Positions 1 through 6,594 of a stretch of 11,518 bases of DNA are shown here, piece by piece. Below the pieces are notes generated by a model. The model was not told the DNA's origin and ran no database searches. It worked only from the letters and a program-made list of their open reading frames with translations. Position 1 is the stretch's first letter; each line of letters begins with the position of its first letter. The position numbers and the translations under genes were made by a program. The DNA comes from an uncultured Prevotellaceae bacterium. Lineage in GTDB: Bacteria > Bacteroidota > Bacteroidia > Bacteroidales > Bacteroidaceae. The stretch lies in NCBI GenBank assembly GCA_937902455.1, contig CALELI010000111.1:1-11518 (forward strand), read 5' to 3'.

Positions 1-1
1 G

Positions 2-1306
2 GCTGCACAGAAGCAACTCGCAGCAGCAGAGACCAACGAACTTGCAGGTAACGTAGTTCGCCAGAATGTATCACTCCTTCCTTATTCAAACGTGCTCAAG
101 AGCAAGGATGCCTTCCCTGCCATGATTGCCGACAAACTCGATTCAGTTGCAGTAGGCGAAACAGCTGCAGCAGAATTTGACTTGGCTACAAACTGTTACT
201 ACACCTTCCGTGTACTCGACAAGGCTGTTCAGGCAGACTCAGTACTCTTCCGTCAGATTGGTATCGCAGCTGAGACTCCAGAAAAGGTTGCAGAAAAGGC
301 TGACAGTATCGTAAATGCTCTCAACGCCGGTGCTAAGTTCACTGACATTGCAAAGATTTACGGACAGACTGGTGACTCTTCATGGGTTTCTACAGCATCT
401 TTTGAAAAGAGCGCTGTTGACGCAGACAATGCACTCTTCATTTCTTCCATCTATTCTACAGGAGTAGGTGCAACCAAGCAGGTTAAACTTTCAAACGGCA
501 ACATCATCGTACTCCAGGTTCTCGACGAGAAGAATCCTATCTCTAAGTATAATGTTGCAACAATTTTGAAGGAAAGCCGTTTCTCTGATGATACTTACAA
601 TGCAGAGTACAACAAACTGAGTTCTTTCCTTGCGGCAAACAAGACTCTTGACCAGATGGAAAAGAATGCAGCTAAGAGCGGTTATCAGGTACTCACAGCA
701 AATGACGTAATCAGTTCAAACCATATCATTGCTAACATCTCAGGAACTCACGATGCACTCAAGTGGGTGTTCGACGAGGCTGACATCAACGGTGTATCTC
801 CACTTTACGAATGTGGCGAGAACGATCATCTCCTCGTTGCTGCTCTTACTGGTATCAACAAGGCTGGTTACCGTTCTGTTGAGAAACTCAGCGAAGAACT
901 CAAACAGGAAGTCCTCAATGACAAGAAGGCAGAAAAGCTCCTCGCTCAGTTGAAGGACGTGAAGTCAATCGAGGCTGCATCTGGCATGAAGGGTGCTGCA
1001 GTTGACTCACTCAAGGGCATTTCTTTCGCAGCAGCTCCATTCATTATGTCAGCAGGTGCTCAGGAACCAGTTATCGGTGCCGCTGCTGCAAAGACAGCTC
1101 TCGGTGCTGTATCTGCACCTGTGAAGGGTAATGCAGGTGTGTACCTCGTAAAGGTTCTGGCAAATACGAAGAGTAGCCAGAAGTTCGACGCCAAGGCTGA
1201 GAAGAGTGCTGTGACAAACAATGCAGCACGCAACGTAATGGGTAACATAATAAATACCCTTTACCTCAAGGCTGATGTCAAGGACAACCGATACAAGTTC
1301 TTCTAA
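2..1306 (+). CDS. PpiD/SurA-like peptidyl-prolyl isomerase (foldase), C-terminal part; 5' end outside window
   Basis: The frame is open from the left edge, so only the last 434 residues are present; from memory, relatives are about 700 residues long. The family is a periplasmic foldase, anchored by an N-terminal membrane helix (not in view), that helps outer-membrane and secreted proteins fold. A parvulin-like segment follows the residues VLFRQIGI at about 238-262: a helical stretch with AGAKFTDIAKIYGQTGDSSW (about 331-390), then a strand pair ending IIVLQVLDEKNP (about 504-538). The usual GGDLG-type parvulin motif is not seen, so this domain may act as a chaperone rather than an isomerase. 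A second parvulin-like half lies near GNAGVYLVKVL (about 1130-1162). The C-terminus DNRYKFF is typical of Bacteroidales members. The family call is from recognition of the overall sequence; which paralogue it is cannot be told without the N-terminus. Confidence 0.85.
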   Translation, partial: AAQKQLAAAETNELAGNVVRQNVSLLPYSNVLKSKDAFPAMIADKLDSVAVGETAAAEFDLATNCYYTFRVLDKAVQADSVLFRQIGIAAETPEKVAEKADSIVNALNAGAKFTDIAKIYGQTGDSSWVSTASFEKSAVDADNALFISSIYSTGVGATKQVKLSNGNIIVLQVLDEKNPISKYNVATILKESRFSDDTYNAEYNKLSSFLAANKTLDQMEKNAAKSGYQVLTANDVISSNHIIANISGTHDALKWVFDEADINGVSPLYECGENDHLLVAALTGINKAGYRSVEKLSEELKQEVLNDKKAEKLLAQLKDVKSIEAASGMKGAAVDSLKGISFAAAPFIMSAGAQEPVIGAAAAKTALGAVSAPVKGNAGVYLVKVLANTKSSQKFDAKAEKSAVTNNAARNVMGNIINTLYLKADVKDNRYKFF

Positions 1307-1311
1307 AATAA

Positions 1312-1341
1312 AATAAGGTGGTCCACTGCGACCACCTTATT
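1312..1341 (+). terminator. Perfect 12-bp hairpin after the PpiD-like gene
   Basis: AATAAGGTGGTC (1312-1323) pairs without mismatch with GACCACCTTATT (1330-1341) across a 6-nt loop. It begins 5 nt after the stop codon. The following sequence is A/T alternating rather than a clean T-run, so it is a good stem with a weak U-tract. It probably ends the foldase transcript. Confidence 0.75.
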
Positions 1342-1348
1342 ATATATA

Positions 1349-1356
1349 TAATATTG
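1349..1356 (+). promoter_or_regulatory. Weak candidate -7 box for the small exported protein
   Basis: TAATATTG matches the Bacteroidetes -7 consensus TAnnTTTG with one mismatch. It lies between the upstream terminator and the start codon at 1384. The expected -33 region would fall inside the terminator hairpin and shows no clear TTTG, so this is only a candidate. Confidence 0.25.
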
Positions 1357-1383
1357 TTAAACTCGTATAAAACAAACAGCAAG

Positions 1384-1812
1384 ATGAAAAAACTACTCTT
1401 TATCATCGTTCTGATGGTGGCAGCAGTCACCGTTCAGGCAAAGAGTCTCGTTATCACCCTCGCTGACGGCACTGAAGTCTACTATCTTCTTGGTGGAGAC
1501 GTGAATCCAGTGATGAAGTTCAAGGACGGCAAAGTGACTGTCAATGCTGATGCATACGAGATTTCCGACATCAAGAAGTTCGTCATTTCACAGACAGATG
1601 ATCCATCTGGCATCAAAGCAGAGACATTCTATGTGAAAGGCAAACAGGATATCGAGGTGTTCTCTCTCGACGGCAAGAAGGTTGACACGATAAAGTCGAC
1701 AAGTCTGCAGTCAAAGGAGGATGCCATATCATCACTGTCGCTGACGACCTTGCCAAAGGGAGTATATGTACTCAAGATTGGTTCAGCTACAATGAAGGTC
1801 CTGAAGAAATGA
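1384..1812 (+). CDS. Small exported protein with a type IX secretion-like C-terminal domain
   Basis: This is a 142-residue protein of unknown specific function. The frame extends upstream to 1318, but the start at 1384 is preferred because it gives a classical signal peptide (MKKLLFIIVLMVAAVTVQA, residues 1-19) and avoids the terminator hairpin. The mature part has two segments. Residues about 21-68 form a short beta-rich module with LADGTEVYYLL and YEISDIKKFVI, a pattern I recognise from many exported Bacteroidales proteins. Residues about 88-142 (IEVFSLDGKKV, then LPKGVYVLKIGSATMKVLKK) resemble a type A sorting domain for the type IX secretion system. This suggests export across the outer membrane or attachment to the cell surface, though in Prevotella such tails are also found on proteins whose route is unproven. 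It lies between two hairpins, so it is probably monocistronic. Confidence 0.75.
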   Translation: MKKLLFIIVLMVAAVTVQAKSLVITLADGTEVYYLLGGDVNPVMKFKDGKVTVNADAYEISDIKKFVISQTDDPSGIKAETFYVKGKQDIEVFSLDGKKVDTIKSTSLQSKEDAISSLSLTTLPKGVYVLKIGSATMKVLKK

Positions 1813-1841
1813 CATAATCCGTCAAGGATAGCATGTTCTAT

Positions 1842-1880
1842 AAAAAAGTGCTTGCGAATATAATTTCGGAAGCATTTTTT
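1842..1880 (+). terminator. Hairpin with T-run, probably bidirectional
   Basis: AGTGCTTGCGAA (1847-1858) pairs with TTCGGAAGCATT (1865-1876) across the 6-nt loop TATAAT, with one G-G mismatch and one G-U pair. Six A's (1842-1847) before the stem and six T's (1875-1880) after it extend the stem and give a U-tract in either direction. It ends the small exported protein gene and stops 13 nt before the next start codon. Confidence 0.7.
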
Positions 1881-1893
1881 CGTTATAATATAT

Positions 1894-4290
1894 ATGATGT
1901 GTACTTCCGTACGAAATATTATCTTAGGGTCTGTCCTTCTTTTGGCACTCATGGTACCAGGCTTGGAGATGTCAGCACAGACGGTCACCATTAAGGGAAC
2001 TGTCGTGGATGACGAGAAATCTCCGTTGGAAATGGCACTTGTGAATATCGAAGGACAGCTCGCCAGTACATATGCCGACCTTAAGGGTCGGTACTCCCTG
2101 ACTTGCAAGTCGACGGATTCCCTTGTCGTCGTGTTCTCCACCTTAGGCTACCAGACTCGTAAGAGGGTACTGAAGAACCCGACAGACACAGTAAGAATCG
2201 ATGTCATGTTGCCGAAACTGGGTATCGAGATAACGCAAGTGAATGTGAACGAGATACGTCGCCAGACCAATGCAATGTCTGATATAAACCTTGCAGATAC
2301 GAAGCATATGGGTAATGCCTCCGGACAGGGAGTGGAACAGATCATTGCCACACAATCAGGAGTCAGCACCCACAACGAACTTTCAAATCAGTATAATGTG
2401 CGTGGTGGCTCGTTTGACGAGAACAGCGTATACCTCAACGGAACAGAAGTGTACAGACCGCTTCTCATTCGTTCCGGTCAGCAGGAAGGACTCTCTATCA
2501 TTAATCCAGACATGGTTGAGAAGATTGGCTTCTCAGCAGGAGGCTTCGATGCCAAATATGGAGACAAGATGTCGTCTGTCCTTGACATCACGTACAAGAA
2601 GGTCCACAGTTTTGAGGCATCGGTATCAGCCAGCTTACTCGGGGCAAGTGCCTACATAGGGGTTGGTAATCAGAAGGTCAGCTGGACAAATGCAGTCAGA
2701 TACAAGACCATGAAGAATCTGCTCGGTACTACCGACACCAAGGGCGAATACGAACCACGCGACTTCGACTACCAGACTTATCTCAGCTGGAGTCCGAATC
2801 AACGCTGGACAGTTGACATAATAGGAAATGTGTCACGTAACGACTATGACTTTACACCATCCGACAGAGAAACAAAGTTCGGAACTTCTGAAGACATTAA
2901 ATCCTTCAAGGTGTACTTCGACGGAACTGAATCCGACCAGTTCCAGACGCTCTTCGGGTCATTTGCGCTCACACATAATTTCAACCAGTACAACAGCCTC
3001 TCGCTTGTTGCCTCTGCCTTCGAGACAAAGGAACGCGAGACATTCGACATACGGGGCGAATACTGGCTCTCAAATGAGACGGCCAGCGAATCACTCGGCA
3101 TCGGTACATATCTTCAGCATGCACGTAACCGGCTTACCGCAAAGGTGACGTCATTCGGTATGACAGGCCGTAACCGTTTCACGGGTCATGACCTGAACTA
3201 TGGCCTCACATTCAAGAACGAGAGGATAGACGAGACGGTACGTGAATGGGAAATGCGCGATTCTGCCGGCTACTCCCTGCCGCACAGGCAGGACCGCCTC
3301 GACCTTGTCTTTAATCTCTCTTCGAACAACTCACTTCATTCCAATAGGATAGAAGCCTATATCCAGGACAAATGGATGAAGGAGTATCCTGAAGGAGAAG
3401 TGGTACTCAACTATGGTGCGCGAATCTCTCACTGGGATTACAACAACGAGACCTTGTTCTCTCCTCGTGCCACTGTAGCATTTATCCCAGCCAAGAACGA
3501 AGACCTTCTCTTCCGTTTTTCTGCCGGACTTTACTATCAGGCTCCGTTCTATAAGGAACTCAAGGACACGGTGGTCGTCAACGGCAATTCATTCGTAAGT
3601 CTTAATAAGGACATCAAGTCACAGCGATCAGTGCATTTCGTGTTTGGAAGTGAGTACAAGTTCCGCGTCAATGACCGTCCATTCAAGGCTACTGCAGAAG
3701 TATATTACAAAGTACTTTCTGACCTCGTGCCATATAAGGTCGACAATGTTCGTGTCATTTATGCGGGTGAGAACTGTGCAAGTGGATATACTGCAGGCCT
3801 CGATCTCAAGATCTATGGAGAATTCGTACCCGGAACAGACTCTTGGGTCAGCCTGGGACTTATGAAGACCGAGGAAAAGATAGACGGCTCCTGGAGTCCT
3901 CGTCCGACTGATCAGCGTTTTAATGTTGGGGTGTTCTTCTCTGACTATTTCCCTAATACAGACAGGTGGAAGATAAGTGTGAAGGGCCATTATTCGAGTG
4001 GTCTTCCATTTGGAGCGCCATTCTCTGAAATCAGCGACAAGCCTTTCCGGTTTCCTGCATACCGAAGAGTGGATATCGGCATTTCTTATTGCCTGTTGAA
4101 GTCTGGCAGCCAGTGGGGCATGCGCAACCATGTGAAGGACATCTGGGTGGGACTTGATGCGTTCAATATTCTCGGCATAGCGAATGTCAATAGCTATTAC
4201 TGGGTGACGGACATTGCCAACCATCAGTACGCCGTGCCAAACTACCTCACTGGACGACAGATTAATGCAAGGATTCTCGTGAACTTATAG
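1894..4290 (+). CDS. TonB-dependent outer-membrane receptor with carboxypeptidase-regulatory-like N-terminal domain
   Basis: This 798-residue outer-membrane protein is expected to import a ligand using TonB/ExbBD energy. A signal peptide spans residues 1-29 (hydrophobic LGSVLLLALMVPG, cleavage near SAQ). Residues about 30-106 are a CarboxypepD_reg-like beta-sandwich (VTIKGTVVDDEKSPL, YADLKGRYSL). The plug is at about 145-232, with YNVRGGSFDENSVYLNG (167-183) and GGFDAKYGDKMSSVLDI. The rest is the 22-strand-type barrel, rich in alternating aromatic strands. Two ATGs are adjacent (1894 and 1897); either gives the same signal peptide. No SusD-like lipoprotein, anti-sigma factor or sigma factor is next to it, so it does not look like a classical polysaccharide-utilisation pair, and the substrate cannot be told. 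A hairpin terminator lies just upstream, and nnrD starts 12 nt downstream. Confidence 0.9.
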   Translation: MMCTSVRNIILGSVLLLALMVPGLEMSAQTVTIKGTVVDDEKSPLEMALVNIEGQLASTYADLKGRYSLTCKSTDSLVVVFSTLGYQTRKRVLKNPTDTVRIDVMLPKLGIEITQVNVNEIRRQTNAMSDINLADTKHMGNASGQGVEQIIATQSGVSTHNELSNQYNVRGGSFDENSVYLNGTEVYRPLLIRSGQQEGLSIINPDMVEKIGFSAGGFDAKYGDKMSSVLDITYKKVHSFEASVSASLLGASAYIGVGNQKVSWTNAVRYKTMKNLLGTTDTKGEYEPRDFDYQTYLSWSPNQRWTVDIIGNVSRNDYDFTPSDRETKFGTSEDIKSFKVYFDGTESDQFQTLFGSFALTHNFNQYNSLSLVASAFETKERETFDIRGEYWLSNETASESLGIGTYLQHARNRLTAKVTSFGMTGRNRFTGHDLNYGLTFKNERIDETVREWEMRDSAGYSLPHRQDRLDLVFNLSSNNSLHSNRIEAYIQDKWMKEYPEGEVVLNYGARISHWDYNNETLFSPRATVAFIPAKNEDLLFRFSAGLYYQAPFYKELKDTVVVNGNSFVSLNKDIKSQRSVHFVFGSEYKFRVNDRPFKATAEVYYKVLSDLVPYKVDNVRVIYAGENCASGYTAGLDLKIYGEFVPGTDSWVSLGLMKTEEKIDGSWSPRPTDQRFNVGVFFSDYFPNTDRWKISVKGHYSSGLPFGAPFSEISDKPFRFPAYRRVDIGISYCLLKSGSQWGMRNHVKDIWVGLDAFNILGIANVNSYYWVTDIANHQYAVPNYLTGRQINARILVNL

Positions 4291-4302
4291 CCTCAGACTG
4301 TC

Positions 4303-5115
4303 ATGATTACTCGCGAAGAAATAGCTGCAAAACTGAAGCCACGCCCACTGGATGCCCATAAGGGTATGTTCGGGCATGGATTGCTTGTGGCTGGCCAGTA
4401 CATGATGGCAGGAGCTGCCATACTGGCTGCAAAGGCCTGCATGAGAAGCGGAATCGGGAAACTGACGGTCATGTCGCCAAAGGAGAATGTACAGATACTT
4501 CAGATTTGTGTCCCGGAAGCCATTCTCCGTACAAGTACCACTGATATATGTGGCTTTGATGCTCTCGGAATAGGATGCGGGCTTGGAACGGCAGTGGAGA
4601 CACAAGACTTGTTCATTGAGATTGTGAAGAACGCTGGGTGTCCTGTGGTAATCGATGCAGACGGTATAAATATCTTGGGATTACACCATGACTGGCTCGG
4701 CAGATTGCCTCATGGGTGCATCCTCACACCTCACAAGAAGGAACTCCGGGGACTTATCGGCAATTGTGCCGATGATAATGACGAACTGGAAAAGACTTTA
4801 CATCTTGCCCGTAAATATGACATTTTCGTTGTGATGAAAGGCCACAACAGCCGGATTGTGTGTCCCGACGGGACGATTCATGTTAATTCCACTGGTAATC
4901 CTGGTATGGCAACCGCTGGGAGTGGAGATGTGCTGATGGGAGTGATACTGTCATTTCTTGCACAAGGCTACCAGCCTGAGGATGCCGCCGTTATGGGTAC
5001 TTATATCCACGGACTTGCCGGAGATATTGCTGCTGAAAAGGTCGGCGAGATATCGTTGATGGCAGGCGACATGATTGATGCCTTGCCGAAAGCTTTTAAG
5101 TTAATTAATAATTGA
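4303..5115 (+). CDS. nnrD: ADP-dependent (S)-NAD(P)H-hydrate dehydratase, stand-alone
   Basis: This 270-residue cytoplasmic repair enzyme belongs to the YjeF C-terminal (ribokinase-like) family. It converts the damaged S-form hydrates NADHX and NADPHX back to NADH and NADPH, using ADP in bacteria. Family motifs are in order: HKGMFGHGLLVAG (residues 19-31), VVIDADGIN (115-123), LTPHKKEL (141-148), VMKGHNSRI (177-185) and NPGMATAGSGDVL (199-211), where the Asp of GSGD (209) is the expected catalytic residue. The protein begins directly with the dehydratase domain; the NAD(P)HX epimerase domain (NnrE), often fused in front of it in bacteria, is absent and there is no room for it upstream. It starts 12 nt after the receptor gene, so it is probably co-transcribed and perhaps translationally coupled with it. 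Confidence 0.93.
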   Translation: MITREEIAAKLKPRPLDAHKGMFGHGLLVAGQYMMAGAAILAAKACMRSGIGKLTVMSPKENVQILQICVPEAILRTSTTDICGFDALGIGCGLGTAVETQDLFIEIVKNAGCPVVIDADGINILGLHHDWLGRLPHGCILTPHKKELRGLIGNCADDNDELEKTLHLARKYDIFVVMKGHNSRIVCPDGTIHVNSTGNPGMATAGSGDVLMGVILSFLAQGYQPEDAAVMGTYIHGLAGDIAAEKVGEISLMAGDMIDALPKAFKLINN

Positions 5116-5160
5116 CGAAGAAACCTGAAACTTGAATTATCAACTACTAACTTATTTAAT

Positions 5161-6573
5161 ATGAATAAATCTATCTCGACCTTGAAAAGAACCTTGTGCT
5201 GTGTTGTGGCACTTATGGTTTCCATGACAGTGTGTTCGCAGGAAGGCAATGTCTGGAAGTCCCTGTACCGCAGCATTGAGAAGTCCATACGTGAGCCTGT
5301 CTTCAAGAAGAAAAAGTTTGTCATTACCGACTTCGGTGCTTCCGTTCAGTCGGGTGCGGCGGAAAACCAGAAAGCCATCAACAAGGCCATCAGCACGTGT
5401 TCAGAACAGGGTGGGGGAATGGTCGTGATTCCTGCCGGTCGATGGAACACAGGTGCCATCAGGCTTCAGAGTCATGTCAATCTGCATTGCGAAAAAGGTG
5501 CGACTGTGCTGTTCTCAACAGATACGGACCTCTATCCGCTTGTCTATACCCACTGGGAAGGTTTGGACTTGCTGAACTATTCACCTCTTATCTATGCCTA
5601 TGACTGCAAGGATGTGGCAATCACTGGTGAAGGAGTCTTCGACGGTCAGGCTGCCAACGAGAACTGGTGGCAGATGTGTGGCGCTGCCAAGTATGGCTGG
5701 ACGGAATCCACTCCTGAATCGCAGAAGTACGGCAGCAGGAACGACCTGCTGAGAATGAGCGACGAGAATGTCAGCGTAGAACTGCGCAAGTTCGGAAAAG
5801 GTAAGGGCATGCGACCTCAGATGGTCAATCTCGTGAAGTGTGACGGTGTGCTGATAGAGGATGTCACTCTGCTTCGTTCACCGTTCTGGGTAATCCATCC
5901 GCTTCTGAGCAAGAATGTCACCATACGTGGCGTCAAGGTAGAGAACGACGGACCTAACGGTGACGGATGCGACCCTGAGTCGTGTGACGGTGTGCTCATA
6001 GAGAATTGTTTCTTCAACACGGGGGACGACTGTATTGCCATCAAGAGTGGCAGGAATGCAGACGGAAGACGTACTAACACCCCTTCTGAGAATATCATAG
6101 TACGGAAATGCAAGATGGCAAACGGTCACGGAGGTGTCGTCATAGGCAGTGAGATAAGCGGAGGAGTGAGGAATGTCTTCGTTCACGACTGCGATATGGA
6201 CAGCCCTAATCTGGACAGGGTTATCCGCATAAAGACCAACACATGTAGAGGCGGAATCACAGACGGGGTATATGTCAGGGACGTAAGGGTTGGTCAGTGC
6301 AAGGAAGCAATCCTGAAAATCAACCTTGTGTACGAACCTGGGGAACAGTCGGAACGAGGCCACTATCCAATAGTAAGAAATGTCTTTCTCGAGAATGTCA
6401 ATTCCAACGGCAGCAAATATGGTGCCTTCATCGATGCATTGCCAGATTCCTGCAATGTCAGCAACATACACGTGAGAAATTGTCTCTGGAAGGGAGTGAG
6501 GACAGAGTCAAATCTCCTGAGAGGAAAGATGGAGAATGTCACGTTTGATGATGTGGTAGCCGTTTTGAATTGA
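5161..6573 (+). CDS. Glycoside hydrolase family 28 protein (polygalacturonase type), exported
   Basis: This 470-residue protein has an N-terminal signal peptide (basic MNKSISTLKR, then CCVVALMVSM, likely cleavage near residue 27). The cysteine there has a poor lipobox (MTVC), so a soluble periplasmic enzyme is more likely than a lipoprotein. The mature protein starts with the FVITDFGA motif (residues 53-60) common to GH28 parallel beta-helix enzymes. All four active-site motifs are present: NGDGCD (266-271, the N-x-D motif), GDDCIAIKSG (288-297), GHGG (322-325) and RIKT (356-359). The family hydrolyses alpha-1,4-galacturonan or related pectin linkages by inversion; the exact substrate (polygalacturonate, rhamnogalacturonan or xylogalacturonan) cannot be told. 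It starts 45 nt after nnrD with no hairpin between, so it may be at the end of the receptor-nnrD transcript. No other pectin gene is in view. Confidence 0.92.
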   Translation: MNKSISTLKRTLCCVVALMVSMTVCSQEGNVWKSLYRSIEKSIREPVFKKKKFVITDFGASVQSGAAENQKAINKAISTCSEQGGGMVVIPAGRWNTGAIRLQSHVNLHCEKGATVLFSTDTDLYPLVYTHWEGLDLLNYSPLIYAYDCKDVAITGEGVFDGQAANENWWQMCGAAKYGWTESTPESQKYGSRNDLLRMSDENVSVELRKFGKGKGMRPQMVNLVKCDGVLIEDVTLLRSPFWVIHPLLSKNVTIRGVKVENDGPNGDGCDPESCDGVLIENCFFNTGDDCIAIKSGRNADGRRTNTPSENIIVRKCKMANGHGGVVIGSEISGGVRNVFVHDCDMDSPNLDRVIRIKTNTCRGGITDGVYVRDVRVGQCKEAILKINLVYEPGEQSERGHYPIVRNVFLENVNSNGSKYGAFIDALPDSCNVSNIHVRNCLWKGVRTESNLLRGKMENVTFDDVVAVLN

Positions 6574-6594
6574 ATCTTGTATGAATGGCGTTTT

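Noticed and set aside
1318..1383. Upstream extension of the small exported protein by 22 codons
   Set aside because: The extension would start inside the terminator hairpin and would bury the signal peptide; the ATG at 1384 fits much better.
1629..2141. 170-codon minus-strand open frame across the small exported protein, hairpin and receptor start
   Set aside because: It crosses two genes with clear signal peptides on the plus strand and a terminator hairpin. The translation looks random.
3628..4224. 198-codon minus-strand open frame inside the TonB receptor gene
   Set aside because: It is opposite barrel-coding sequence and has no family features or start-region signals of its own.
5878..6471. 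197-codon minus-strand open frame inside the GH28 gene
   Set aside because: The plus strand carries all four GH28 active-site motifs here; the reverse translation has no recognisable features.
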